NCBI GenBank assembly: GCA_032251435.1
Contig: JAVVEH010000047.1
Coordinates: 1 to 32,241, forward strand
Direction: 5' to 3'
Source: JAVVEH01 sp032251435
GTDB taxonomy: Bacteria; Verrucomicrobiota; Lentisphaeria; Oligosphaerales; MVZH01
DNA: 32,241 bases
A program made the position numbers and the translations under genes. Shown in pieces: positions 22,107-30,785 of the stretch. The notes beneath the pieces are model-generated. The model was not told the origin of the DNA. It saw only the letters and a list, made by a program, of their open reading frames with translations, and ran no database searches. How positions within the stretch are numbered: the first letter of the stretch is position 1; every line of letters starts with the position of its first letter.

Positions 22107-23447
22107 CTATTTCAGCCGGGCCGCTATCCGGTCGGCGACGGAGCGTTCATAGGCGTCAAAGTCACCGATATCCACCCGGCTCACGCCGCTTTTCACCGCG
22201 GCCTCCGCGACCCGCCGGGCGACTCTCGGCACCACTCGGGGATCAAAGGGTTTCGGGATGACATAGGTGGCTTTCATCGGCGACGCGCCGTCGAACATCC
22301 CCATTTTAGCGTCCTCGGGATAGGCGGCGGTCAGGAACTGTTTGATATCCTCCGGGACCGCTTCACGGGCCAGTTCGGCCAGGGCCAGACTGGCGGCCAT
22401 TTTCATCGCTTCGTTAATATCGAGCGCCCGGACATCCAGCGCCCCGCGGAAAATACCGGGAAACCCCAGGACATTATTGACCTGGTTGGGAAAATCAGTC
22501 CGGCCCGTGCCCACCACGGCGGCGCCGGCCCGGACGGCGTCCTCGGGATAAATTTCCGGGACTGGGTTGGCCATGGCGAAAATCACCGGATTGGTGGCCA
22601 TGGATTGGACCATTTTCTGCGTGACACATTCGGCGACGGACAGACCGAGGAAAATATCCGCTCCCTCGAGAGCGTCGGCGAGGGACCGTTTGCGCGTCTC
22701 GATGGCGAACTCTTCCTTCTCCGGTGTCATGCCTCCTTTACGGCCTTTATAAATCACCCCTTTGGAATCACACATGATGATGTTTTCCCTCTTCACGCCG
22801 GCGGTGATGTACATTTCAGAACACGCGATGCCCGCGGCACCCGCGCCATTGACAGCGACAATAACCTCGCCAATTTTCTTATCGACGATTTTCAGTGCGT
22901 TCAAGATCCCGGCCAGCGAAATAATCGCCGTTCCATGTTGATCATCATGAAAAACCGGAATACCCATTTGGCCCTTAAGCACCTGTTCCACTTCAAAACA
23001 AGCGGGAGCGCCAATGTCTTCCAGATTAATGCCGCCATAGCCGGGCTCCAGGGCCGCGGTCAATTCAATCAATTTCTCCGGATTTGTCCGCCCGTTCTCA
23101 TCAAAACAATTGGCGAAACACACAGGCACGGCATCAATATCCGCGAAGCGCTTGAACAAGACCGCTTTGCCCTCCATGACCGGCAAGGCGGCGAGGGGCC
23201 CGATATTCCCCAGACCGAGGACGGCCGTGCCGTCACTGACCACCGCCACCGAATTGCCCTTGCCCGTGTATTGCCACGCGTCCGCTTCACATTTCGCGAT
23301 TTCCAAGCACGGAGCGGCCACACCGGGACTGTACGCCATGGACAAATCCTTTTGCCCGGCGCAGGGTTTTGTCAGACCGGTCTCAATTTTACCGGGGCGG
23401 GGGTTCACATGATATTTGAGACTCTGCTCGTACAGGGTTTTATCCAT
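22107..23447 (-). CDS. Malic enzyme (NAD(P)-dependent, oxaloacetate-decarboxylating)
   Basis: This 446-residue bacterial-type malic enzyme oxidatively decarboxylates malate to pyruvate. The N-terminal part has SMAYSPGVAAPCLEIA with the catalytic Tyr, then GNSVAVVSDGTAVLGLGNIGPLAALPVMEGKAVLFKRFADIDA with the catalytic Lys region. The metal-binding acidic residues lie in INLEDIGAPACFEVE and FHDDQHGTA, and the Rossmann motif is VNGAGAAGIA. The length matches the short single-domain form; the phosphotransacetylase-like extension of MaeB is absent. The start is ATG 23447 with GGAGTGA upstream; the frame extends 25 codons further without family similarity. It sits alone, with a dispersed repeat upstream. 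Confidence 0.94.
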   Translation of the reverse strand: MDKTLYEQSLKYHVNPRPGKIETGLTKPCAGQKDLSMAYSPGVAAPCLEIAKCEADAWQYTGKGNSVAVVSDGTAVLGLGNIGPLAALPVMEGKAVLFKRFADIDAVPVCFANCFDENGRTNPEKLIELTAALEPGYGGINLEDIGAPACFEVEQVLKGQMGIPVFHDDQHGTAIISLAGILNALKIVDKKIGEVIVAVNGAGAAGIACSEMYITAGVKRENIIMCDSKGVIYKGRKGGMTPEKEEFAIETRKRSLADALEGADIFLGLSVAECVTQKMVQSMATNPVIFAMANPVPEIYPEDAVRAGAAVVGTGRTDFPNQVNNVLGFPGIFRGALDVRALDINEAMKMAASLALAELAREAVPEDIKQFLTAAYPEDAKMGMFDGASPMKATYVIPKPFDPRVVPRVARRVAEAAVKSGVSRVDIGDFDAYERSVADRIAARLK

Positions 23448-23553
23448 GAAAAAATCACTCCAAAATAAGGGGTAGAGGCGAAGACTTAATATATCCCTGA
23501 TCCATTCCCTGTCGATAGCCAACGGCGGAAACTTCTTGGTTAGTAGCTGGGGC

Positions 23554-23615
23554 GTAGGCCGGGGTTCCTTGCCCGGCTATGCCTTAAGGCAGTCGGTCTT
23601 GGAAGACCGCCCTAC
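23554..23615. repeat. Dispersed GTAGGCC...CCCTAC palindromic repeat, copy 1
   Basis: This segment begins GTAGGCCGGGGTTCCTT and ends GGAAGACCGCCCTAC, and contains a GGTCTTGGAAGACC hairpin. It matches 30644-30694 at both ends with a different middle. Here it lies in the intergenic region upstream of the malic enzyme gene; the other copy lies inside mqnC. Confidence 0.85.
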
Positions 23616-23711
23616 ACAATGTCCCCCAGCTGCTAACCGGTTGCACTTCTCGCCGTTTATCAAAAGACCGGGGGCCTCCTCCGAGAGCTGTCCCGGCGGG
23701 AGGCGCTTCGC

Positions 23712-24782
23712 TCATTCTTTCAACAAGACCACCGATTCCGGGGGCAGTTGAAGAGTGACTTCATCGCCATTGTCATATAAACGCCCTCCCCCGAAGGCCA
23801 GAACTTTCCAATCATCCCGCGATGTCAAGGTCACCCGGTACTGGACCGTCTCGCCCTGGTAAATACGCTGGGTGACGATTCCCGGCAGACCGCCCTCCCC
23901 TTTGGGCCGCAATATGATCCGTTCCGGGCGGACACAGCAGGTCACCGGCGCGCCGGGTTTGGCGACATCCGGACCGACACTGGAAACGCTGATCATCCCG
24001 GCCGCGGTCTCAACGGCCCCCCCGTCCTCAGCCGCCGCCAGGCGCCCGCTGATAAAATTGGCCTCCCCAATAAATTCAGCCACAAACCGACTGGCGGGAC
24101 GATCATACAACTCCACCGGTGTTCCGAGCTGGGCGATTTTGCCATCCTTCATCACGGCCATGCGATCGGCCATGGCCAAGGCTTCTTTTTGATCGTGAGT
24201 GACATAAACCGCGGTCGCGCCGCTGCTCTTGACGATATCCCGCAACTGTCCACGCATTTCCAGGCGCAACTGCGCGTCCAGATTGCTCAGCGGCTCGTCG
24301 AGAAGCAGACAGGCCGGTTCGGCCGCCAGCGCCCGGGCGACGGCCACCCGCTGTTGTTGCCCGCCGGAAAGCTGGCGGGGCTTTCGTTGACTGAGGTGCT
24401 CGATCTTGACCATCGCCAGCCGTTCCCGGACCCGCCGCCGCCGTTCATCCTTCGACACCTTCCGCATCCGCGGTCCGAACTCCACATTTTCCTGGACAGT
24501 CATGTGCGGCCACAAGGCGTAATTCTGAAAAACCATGGCGGTGTCGCGTTTATGCACAGGCACATTGGTGACATCCTTCCCGGCGAAGCGGATACACCCC
24601 TCCGTGGGATCGACAAGACCGGCCAGCATCCGCAGCAGGGTTGTTTTCCCGCACCCGCTGGGGCCGAGAAGAAAAAAGAACTCTCCCTCGGCGATACGCA
24701 AATCCACGCTGTCAACCGCCCGGCAGGCCTGGGCGCCCGCGCCAAAGACTTTACTGACTGCCGTTAACTGAATGTCCGCCAT
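23712..24782 (-). CDS. ABC transporter ATPase, CUT1/PotA-like with TOBE domain
   Basis: This 356-residue importer ATPase has Walker A GPSGCGKTT, Q-loop MVFQNYALWPHMTV, signature LSGGQQQRVAVARAL, Walker B CLLLDEPLSNLD and H-loop VTHDQ. A C-terminal TOBE-like regulatory domain (about 240-356, with CCVRPERIIL) follows, as in MalK, UgpC, PotA and FbpC. These ATPases drive uptake of sugars, polyamines, phosphonates or iron; the sequence alone does not choose between them. No permease or binding-protein gene is adjacent in the window, so it may serve transporters encoded elsewhere. The start is ATG 24782, with a GTG one codon before; AAGGA lies about 9 bases upstream. The rubredoxin gene is 48 bases upstream on the same strand. 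Confidence 0.93.
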   Translation of the reverse strand: MADIQLTAVSKVFGAGAQACRAVDSVDLRIAEGEFFFLLGPSGCGKTTLLRMLAGLVDPTEGCIRFAGKDVTNVPVHKRDTAMVFQNYALWPHMTVQENVEFGPRMRKVSKDERRRRVRERLAMVKIEHLSQRKPRQLSGGQQQRVAVARALAAEPACLLLDEPLSNLDAQLRLEMRGQLRDIVKSSGATAVYVTHDQKEALAMADRMAVMKDGKIAQLGTPVELYDRPASRFVAEFIGEANFISGRLAAAEDGGAVETAAGMISVSSVGPDVAKPGAPVTCCVRPERIILRPKGEGGLPGIVTQRIYQGETVQYRVTLTSRDDWKVLAFGGGRLYDNGDEVTLQLPPESVVLLKE

Positions 24783-24830
24783 CACGCACGTTCCTTGAAA
24801 CGATTTGGAAACACCTCGACATCAACCCGC

Positions 24831-24998
24831 TTAATCCAACATGTCAAACATGTCTTTATCGGCGTAACACATGGGGCAGACCCATGCGTCCGGCAGGTCC
24901 TCAAACGGCGTGCCCGGCGGAATGTCATTCATGGGATCCCCTTCAGCGGGATCGTAAGTATAGCCGCATTGCGTGCAAATATAAGCGTGGTCTTTCAT
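24831..24998 (-). CDS. Rubredoxin
   Basis: This 55-residue one-electron carrier has a single iron held by four cysteines. The first pair is in ICTQCGYTYDPAEGDP (residues 8 and 11) and the second in WVCPMCYADKDMF (41 and 44). PPGTPFEDLPDAW between them is the canonical rubredoxin sequence, so length and spacing fit exactly. One position is unusual: the residue after the fourth cysteine is Tyr instead of the usual Gly (CPxCG). Rubredoxins donate electrons to peroxide- or oxygen-detoxifying enzymes in anaerobes, which suggests an anaerobic or microaerophilic lifestyle. It lies between metH and the ABC ATPase gene on the same strand. The Shine-Dalgarno is weak. Confidence 0.95.
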   Translation of the reverse strand: MKDHAYICTQCGYTYDPAEGDPMNDIPPGTPFEDLPDAWVCPMCYADKDMFDMLD

Positions 24999-25124
24999 AA
25001 TACTTTCACTTTTTGTCGGTTATAAGTTCAGGGTTCTGAGTTCAGAGTTCCAGGAACCACCGTTCGCCTCACCACCGGAGTCTTGCCCCTGAGATCCCCC
25101 GTTTTTCAGGCGTCAGCGCTCATT

Positions 25125-27578
25125 TTAAACCGCGAAATATTTCGCCTGGGGATGATGCGCGACAATGGCGCTGGTGGACTGCTCGGGCACCATTTCCATA
25201 TTTTCGGTCAATATCACCCCGATACGTTCAGGTTTCAACAACCGGAACAGGGGTTCATGCGCGTCTAAATCAGGACATGACGGATAACCGAATCCGTACC
25301 GGGATCCCTGGTATTGCTGGGAGACAAACCCGCCGATCGCCGCCGGCTCATCCGTGGCGATTCCCAGCTCCCGGCGCATGACGGCGTGCTGATATTCCGC
25401 CAACGCGTCCGTGATTTCCACACTTAACCCATGCAGCATGAGATAATCATGGTAGCTGTCCTCAGCGTACAACCGTTTTATTTCCGCGTCGATTTTCTCC
25501 CCCGCGGAGGCGACAAAAAAGCCCACCACGTCCTTTTGCCCGCTATCCGCGTCTTTAAAATAGTCGGCGATGCACAAATACGGGCTGCCGGGCTGCCGGG
25601 GAAAGGAGAACATCTCACACCCGTCCGGGCTTTCCACCACAATGCTGTCGCCGTCCTGCTGACACGGGAAATAGCCGTAAGCGACCTTCAGGTTCAGCAA
25701 CTCTTTCTCCTCCATCTCTTTGAGCAAACGGTGATACAATGGTTTCACTGTCTCTTCCGTCAAGGTCTCATATTCCTCAGCCGTCATTTTACCCCGCCGG
25801 TACCCCCAGCGGCCCCGGAACAACGCCTGCGTGTTCACCAGCGGCAGAATCTCCGCCAACGGAATACGCTCCACATACTTCACGCCGATAAACGGAGGTT
25901 TCGGCACCGGATTTGTCCGGTCCAGCGTCACCTGCTTAGGTCCCGGTTTCATTTTCACGCCGCCCGCGCGGCCCTCCCAGGTCGTCGATTTAAGTTCTCC
26001 CGCCTCAAATTCCCTCACTGCTTTCAACCCGGCGAAGGCGTCAGCGCAATAGACCACCGGATGCTGATAACCAGGCACGCACTCCTCGGCGACGAACTTC
26101 CGCGTCAACGCCGCCCCGCCCAGTAAAATCGGCGCCGTCAAGCCGGCTTCCTGGTATTGTTCCATGGTTTCCTTCATCACAATCGCGGATTTCACCAGCA
26201 AGCCGCTCAATCCGATCACATCCACATTGTATTCCCGGGCTTTGGCGATGATCGTGGAGGCCGGCATTTTAATACCGATGTTATACACGGTGTATCCATT
26301 GTTGGAGAGGATGATCTCCACCAGATTTTTACCGATGTCATGAACATCCCCGCGGACCGTGGCCAGCAGCACTTTCGTGCTGGAATCCTCTTCCAGTTTA
26401 TCCATGAGCGGTTCTAAGATCTTCACACAATGCTTCATGGCTTCGGCTGACTGAAGCACAAAGGGCAGCAGCAGCTCGCCTTTGCCGAACAGATCTCCGA
26501 CATGGCGCATCGCCGGCACCAGCACATCGTTGATAATCGCCACCGGTTTACGCCGTTGCAGAAGAATCATCAACACATCCTCGGTTCCCTCCTTGTCACC
26601 GTTCACCACCTTCGTGAACAGCCGGGCCTCGTTGCTGGAACGGGTCGCGGTCTCATCCTCTTCCTCTGTCTCGCGTTTGCCACTGAAATGCTCGATAAAG
26701 GCCATCAACGGCCCCTCCGCGCCCGGTTTTTCACGGTTCAGCAACAGATCCCGGCACACGTCACGATCCTCTTCACTGATTCTCGCCAGCGGGATCACTT
26801 TCCCGGCGTGCACAATCGCCGCGTCCATACCCGCTTCCACGGCGTCATGCAAAAAAACCGAGTTCAACACCCGGCGGGCGGCCGGGGCCAGGCCGAAGGA
26901 AATATTACTCAGCCCGAGCATTGTGAACACGCCCGGCAGCTCAGCCTTAATCCGTCGGATGCCCTCCAGCGTCTGCACCGCAGCATCTTTCAAGGTCTCA
27001 TCGCCCGCCCCCACGGTGAAGGTCAACGGGTCAAATAAAAGATCCGACGGACGCAACCCGTAGGTGTTGACCGCCAGATCGTGGATGCGGCGGGCGATCG
27101 CAAGCTTTTTGTCCGCTGTCATCGCCATGCCGTCCTCATCAATGGTCAAGGCCACGACCGCCGCGCCGTATTTTTTCACCAGGCGCAGCACCCGGTCTAA
27201 ATTAGCTCCGCCGTCCTCTAAATGCACCGAATTGACCACGCAACGGCCCGGATAAATTTTCAAACAGGCCTCAATGCAGTCGGCGTTGGTGGAATCAATC
27301 ATCAGCGGCGCTTTAAGCGCTTTGGCGGCCATACTGATCAACGTGGTCATATCCGCCAATTCATCGCGCCCCGCGTAGGCCGTGCAGATGTCAATGACAT
27401 GCGCCCCCTCGCCTTCCTGTGACTGAGCGATCCGCAGGCAGCCCTCAAAATCATCGGCCAGCAGACATTCCCGGAAGGCTTTGGAGCCGTTGGCGTTCGC
27501 CCGTTCGCCGATCAACAGAGGAGGAATAGGCTGGGCGATGTCCACGGCCTGATATAAACTCGCTAAGGACGGATTCAC
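25125..27578 (-). CDS. metH: Methionine synthase, pterin-, cobalamin- and AdoMet-binding modules
   Basis: This 817-residue protein is equivalent to the last three modules of cobalamin-dependent MetH. Residues 15-270 are the methyltetrahydrofolate-binding barrel (LIGERANANGSK, IDICTAYAGRDE, PLMIDSTN). About 320-400 is the four-helix cap. About 400-530 is the cobalamin-binding Rossmann domain with DVHDIGKN (His413 as lower ligand) and a SGLLVKS...GGAAL pattern. About 590-817 is the reactivation domain, ending YGFGYPSCPDL and LTENMEMVPEQSTSAI. The homocysteine module is a separate gene upstream whose stop overlaps this GTG start by 4 bases. Together they would make methionine from homocysteine. 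The intact reactivation domain means the AdoMet/flavodoxin repair cycle is retained. Confidence 0.94.
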   Translation of the reverse strand: MNPSLASLYQAVDIAQPIPPLLIGERANANGSKAFRECLLADDFEGCLRIAQSQEGEGAHVIDICTAYAGRDELADMTTLISMAAKALKAPLMIDSTNADCIEACLKIYPGRCVVNSVHLEDGGANLDRVLRLVKKYGAAVVALTIDEDGMAMTADKKLAIARRIHDLAVNTYGLRPSDLLFDPLTFTVGAGDETLKDAAVQTLEGIRRIKAELPGVFTMLGLSNISFGLAPAARRVLNSVFLHDAVEAGMDAAIVHAGKVIPLARISEEDRDVCRDLLLNREKPGAEGPLMAFIEHFSGKRETEEEDETATRSSNEARLFTKVVNGDKEGTEDVLMILLQRRKPVAIINDVLVPAMRHVGDLFGKGELLLPFVLQSAEAMKHCVKILEPLMDKLEEDSSTKVLLATVRGDVHDIGKNLVEIILSNNGYTVYNIGIKMPASTIIAKAREYNVDVIGLSGLLVKSAIVMKETMEQYQEAGLTAPILLGGAALTRKFVAEECVPGYQHPVVYCADAFAGLKAVREFEAGELKSTTWEGRAGGVKMKPGPKQVTLDRTNPVPKPPFIGVKYVERIPLAEILPLVNTQALFRGRWGYRRGKMTAEEYETLTEETVKPLYHRLLKEMEEKELLNLKVAYGYFPCQQDGDSIVVESPDGCEMFSFPRQPGSPYLCIADYFKDADSGQKDVVGFFVASAGEKIDAEIKRLYAEDSYHDYLMLHGLSVEITDALAEYQHAVMRRELGIATDEPAAIGGFVSQQYQGSRYGFGYPSCPDLDAHEPLFRLLKPERIGVILTENMEMVPEQSTSAIVAHHPQAKYFAV

Positions 27579-28498
27579 GCTGTCACCTCCCGGGTCGGCA
27601 CGCGGACGCCGCGGACGGCTTCGACCAGGCGCCGGATGTGCTCGGGCGTGGTGCCGCAGCAGCCGCCCACCACACTCACGCCGAACCGATCAACCATGTG
27701 CCGCATTTTCGCCGCGTAGGCGTCCGGCTCCAGCCGATAACAGGTTTGACCATTCACCACTTCCGGCAACCCTTGATTGGGCACACAGGAAATCCGGCGG
27801 GGCCAGTTCTGGCTTAAAAAGCGGAGATGGGACTCCATTTCCTCCGGCCCGGTGGCGCAATTCAGTCCCAGCGAAAACACGGGAAACGGTTCCAGAGCCG
27901 CGCAGGCCGCGGCGATGTCACTGCCCACCAGCATGGTGCCGGTTTGCTCAATGGTCAGTGACACCATGACCGGCACGTCAACACCGGTTTTCTCCCGCGC
28001 CTCAAAACACGTGATCAAGGCCGTTTTCACTTGGGCCAGATCTTGACACGTCTCAATGATCAGCGCGTCCACGCCCGCCTCCAGCAAGGCGGTGACCTGT
28101 TCCCGGTAATTGTCCACCAATTCATCCCGGGTAATGTGTCCCAGAGACAGCAATTTGGTTGTCGGCCCGATGGATCCCACCACATATCGGTCAGGTTCGC
28201 CGCCGGCCGCCCGGCGGGCGGCGGCGACCGCCGCCTGATTGATGGCCGTCACCTGATCGGCCAAGTCATATTCAGCCAGCACCACCCGGCTGGCGCCGAA
28301 TGTGTTGGTTTCAACCGCCATCGCCCCGGCATCGAAAAATTGGCGGTGCAACCCCTCAATCAATTCTGGAGCGGTCACGTTCAGGAGTTCATTGCACCCA
28401 TCCCGGCCTTCCCAGGCGCTATCCGGAATATCCATGAGTTGCAGGTTGGTGCCGCAGGCCCCGTCTAAAATAATAAATGGCTGGTCTTCAAAACGCAT
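27575..28498 (-). CDS. metH: Methionine synthase, homocysteine-binding module
   Basis: This 307-residue homocysteine S-methyltransferase barrel corresponds to the N-terminal module of MetH. It starts ILDGACGTNLQ, continues with ETNTFGASRVVL, GSIGPTTKLLSLG and IETCQDLAQVKTA, and ends with the zinc site. The cysteine ligands are Cys214 in GLNCATGP and the pair Cys280/Cys281 in GGCCGTTPEHI. It lacks the linker to the pterin domain, because the gene ends there and the next module begins in an overlapping GTGA. A stand-alone BhmT/MmuM-type enzyme would be an alternative reading, but the coupled partner lacking exactly this module argues for split MetH. ATG 28498 has AAAGGA about 9 bases upstream. 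I saw no clear cobalamin or SAM riboswitch in the 134 bases upstream. Confidence 0.93.
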   Translation of the reverse strand: MRFEDQPFIILDGACGTNLQLMDIPDSAWEGRDGCNELLNVTAPELIEGLHRQFFDAGAMAVETNTFGASRVVLAEYDLADQVTAINQAAVAAARRAAGGEPDRYVVGSIGPTTKLLSLGHITRDELVDNYREQVTALLEAGVDALIIETCQDLAQVKTALITCFEAREKTGVDVPVMVSLTIEQTGTMLVGSDIAAACAALEPFPVFSLGLNCATGPEEMESHLRFLSQNWPRRISCVPNQGLPEVVNGQTCYRLEPDAYAAKMRHMVDRFGVSVVGGCCGTTPEHIRRLVEAVRGVRVPTREVTA

Positions 28499-28632
28499 AA
28501 AAAAAGTCCTTTATCCGCCGGGTTGTGTCACCAACTAAAATGTACCGTTCCAGGGGCTTTTTTCAATGAGTCCGGCGGGTAAATGAGCGGAGTCCGCGAA
28601 GGGAAAATTTGTGAGTTCCTGTGTTCAGCGCG

Positions 28633-29433
28633 TCACTGTAACTCTTCCAGGCGCTCGATAACCCGTTGCGCGTCCGGCCCCAACGAGAGCGAATAATCAT
28701 TTACGTAAAGCTTAATATGGGCGTCGATCACCGCGTCGTCCATCTCCCCGGCCAGGCTGCGGATATACGGCCGTGACACATCCGGATGTTTCCGGGCGTA
28801 GATCAGAGACGCGCGGATCGCCCGCTCCACATCCGCTTTGTGGCGCCGGGTCTCGGTGTCTTTTCGTATGGCGACACAACCCAGGGGTATTGGCAATTGG
28901 GTTTCACGTTCCCACCATTGTCCCAAATCGATGATGTTGACGCAACCGTATCTTTCAAACACAAACCGGCCTTCGTGAATAATCACGCCCGCGTCCACTC
29001 GGCCGTCCCGCACAGCGGGCAGAATCGCGTCAAAACGCATGGCGCGCAGGTCGCGGATGCCCGGCCGCCACGCCTTCAGCAACATGCAGGCGGTGGTGTT
29101 CATGCCGGGGACCGCGACCCGCGCCTGGGAAAAGTCTATCGTTTTTTCCCGGCTCACCACCAGCGGCCCGCACCCAAAGCCAAACGCGGCGCCCGCGTCC
29201 AGCAGTTCATACGTGTCACGCGCCTTCATAAAGGCGTGGAAAGACAGTTTGGTGACAGGTAATATGCCTTGAAAGGCCCATTGATTAAGGGTTTCGACAT
29301 CCTCGATCACCGGTTCAAACGAAAGGTTGTTGTCCCCCACGTGTCCATGCGACATCGCATGAAAAATAAACGCGTCATTCGGACAGGATGAGAACCCGAT
29401 TTTTATTGACTCTTTTATGTGAGCCGCCCCCAT
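28633..29433 (-). CDS. mqnD: 1,4-dihydroxy-6-naphthoate synthase MqnD
   Basis: This 266-residue periplasmic-binding-protein-fold enzyme of the futalosine menaquinone route converts cyclic dehypoxanthinylfutalosine to 1,4-dihydroxy-6-naphthoate. IGFSSCPNDAFIFHAMSHG near the start is the hallmark of MqnD; the related MqnA lacks this CPND motif. Other conserved parts are TKLSFHAF, GAAFGFGCGPLVVS, VAVPGMNTTACMLL, DAGVIIHEGRF and DLGQWWERETQLPIPLGCVAIRK. Length matches the family. There is no signal peptide, as expected for the cytoplasmic enzyme. It follows mqnE and mqnC in transcription order after a 179-base gap. The first dedicated enzyme MqnA and the nucleosidase MqnB are not in the window. 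Confidence 0.93.
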   Translation of the reverse strand: MGAAHIKESIKIGFSSCPNDAFIFHAMSHGHVGDNNLSFEPVIEDVETLNQWAFQGILPVTKLSFHAFMKARDTYELLDAGAAFGFGCGPLVVSREKTIDFSQARVAVPGMNTTACMLLKAWRPGIRDLRAMRFDAILPAVRDGRVDAGVIIHEGRFVFERYGCVNIIDLGQWWERETQLPIPLGCVAIRKDTETRRHKADVERAIRASLIYARKHPDVSRPYIRSLAGEMDDAVIDAHIKLYVNDYSLSLGPDAQRVIERLEELQ

Positions 29434-29612
29434 TGCTAGAGCCTTTTTATTTCTTGCAACTTTGTGAACAGAGATATTTATACTTCATGAATTCACTACT
29501 ACATTATTGACCCGTCAGACGGATACAGAGTCAAGGTCTTTTCTTTTTTTCTATTCTTCCCATTTTTCTGTCCATCATATTTCTGTCAAATTTTTTCACC
29601 CCCCCTCCTCGA

Positions 29613-30785
29613 CTAAACAGGCCGGTAGCGGGAATCTCTCCGCACGGGAATTTTGCCCGCGTTCCGGATCAAATCCTCCATGTCCGCCGCCGTCAGCCGG
29701 GTGGTGACACCGGCGGCCTGGACCACCAACTCCTCCGTCAGCACCCCCCCCATATCATCCGCACCCATGCAGAGAGCGATCTGAGCGAGCTCCGCGCCCT
29801 CGGTCAACCAGCCGGCCTGGATGTGGGGGATATTATCCAGCATGATCCGGGATATCGCCACCGTGCGCAGATAATCCGGTCCACTGGCGGGAGCGATATG
29901 ATCCAGGCGTGTCCGGGAAGGGGAAAAAGACCAGGGAATAAATGCCTGAAACACACCTGTTTCATCTTGTGTTTCACGCACAAAGCGGAGATGTTCCACC
30001 CGTTGCTCCAAGGATTCCCCCATGCCATAGGTGAGCGTGGCGCTGGACACCATGTCATTCTCTTTCAGAGCGACCATGACAGCCCGCCATTGGTCCCGTG
30101 AACATTTGCGCGGCGAGACCCGCTGGCGGACATCATCCACCAGAATATCCGAGGCCCCCGGCATGGAATCCAGACCAGCGGCTTTCATGGCTTTAATCAC
30201 ATCGCCATAACTCACCCCTTCCCGGTCGGCCAGGTGAACGACTTCCGCCGGCGAGAAGGAATGAAGCCACATCGCGGGACACTCCCGTTTCACCGTCCGC
30301 AGAAGGGTTACATACCACTCCAGATCATGATCCGGGTGAAGACCGCCCTGCAACATGACTTGGCTGCCGCCACCCGCTTCAAGCGCGTGGACTTTTTCGA
30401 GGATCTCCTCCGTGCTGAGATCATACGGGGGGACAACACCCGCCTCCGCGTGAAACGCGCAAAAATCGCAACCGGCCGCGCAGCGGTTGCTGTAATTGAT
30501 AATGCGGTCGACAATGTAGCCCACGCGTTCGCGGGGAACCGCCCGCCGACGGCGGCGATCAGCCAAAGCCCCCAGCTCCGGCAAGTCGCTCGAAAACAGC
30601 TCAAGGGCCTCTGCGGAGCTGATTCGCTCTTCTGGAACTTGCTGTAGGCCGGGGTTCCTTCCCCGGCTAAGCCGGACTTGGAAGTCCGGCCTACTGAAGG
30701 CGCAAGTTTCACTCTGTTTGGACAGGGAAAGCATGACCCCGGATGGTCGCTCTCTTGAAACGTCTGTTTTTTCAATTGGTGTCAT
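29613..30785 (-). CDS. mqnC: Cyclic dehypoxanthinylfutalosine synthase MqnC, repeat-extended N-terminus
   Basis: This 390-residue radical-SAM enzyme forms the spiro-cyclic intermediate from dehypoxanthine futalosine. The family body begins at about residue 53 (RISSAEALELF). The cluster motif is CAAGCDFCAFH, followed by LQGGLHPDHDLEWY, LHSFSPAEVVHLA, DSMPGASDILVDDVRQRVSPRKC and FQAFIPWSFSP, all typical of MqnC. The start at 30785 overlaps the mqnE stop (ATGA), supporting coupling. Residues about 10-48 are not MqnC-like: they are encoded by two dispersed repeats (30644-30757) that keep the frame open. Elsewhere in the family only a short leader precedes this point. An internal ATG at 30734 is a weaker alternative. 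The glycine of the usual PGGGAE motif is changed (PGASD), which may be natural variation. Confidence 0.92.
   Translation of the reverse strand: MTPIEKTDVSRERPSGVMLSLSKQSETCAFSRPDFQVRLSRGRNPGLQQVPEERISSAEALELFSSDLPELGALADRRRRRAVPRERVGYIVDRIINYSNRCAAGCDFCAFHAEAGVVPPYDLSTEEILEKVHALEAGGGSQVMLQGGLHPDHDLEWYVTLLRTVKRECPAMWLHSFSPAEVVHLADREGVSYGDVIKAMKAAGLDSMPGASDILVDDVRQRVSPRKCSRDQWRAVMVALKENDMVSSATLTYGMGESLEQRVEHLRFVRETQDETGVFQAFIPWSFSPSRTRLDHIAPASGPDYLRTVAISRIMLDNIPHIQAGWLTEGAELAQIALCMGADDMGGVLTEELVVQAAGVTTRLTAADMEDLIRNAGKIPVRRDSRYRPV
30644..30757. repeat. Two adjacent dispersed repeats inside mqnC
   Basis: Positions 30644-30694 form a 51-bp palindromic repeat (GTAGGCCGGGG...CCGGCCTAC) matching 23554-23615 at both ends. 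Positions 30704-30757 match 12691-12745, with a 17-bp identical core. Both are translated in the MqnC N-terminal extension. Confidence 0.85.

Noticed and set aside
21651..23468. 605-codon plus-strand open frame opposite malic enzyme
   Set aside because: It mirrors the malic enzyme gene and runs on through the zinc-ribbon gene and the terminator. It is His/Arg/Gly-rich with no domain, and malic enzyme motifs on the other strand are complete.
23640..23711. Terminator after the ABC ATPase gene
   Set aside because: A GCCTCC/GGAGGC pairing with a long loop exists on the minus strand, but the T-run is short and displaced, so support is too weak.
28499..28632. Cobalamin or SAM riboswitch upstream of the split metH
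   Set aside because: I could not find a B12-box or SAM-box core or a convincing pairing scheme; only an ordinary Shine-Dalgarno is visible.
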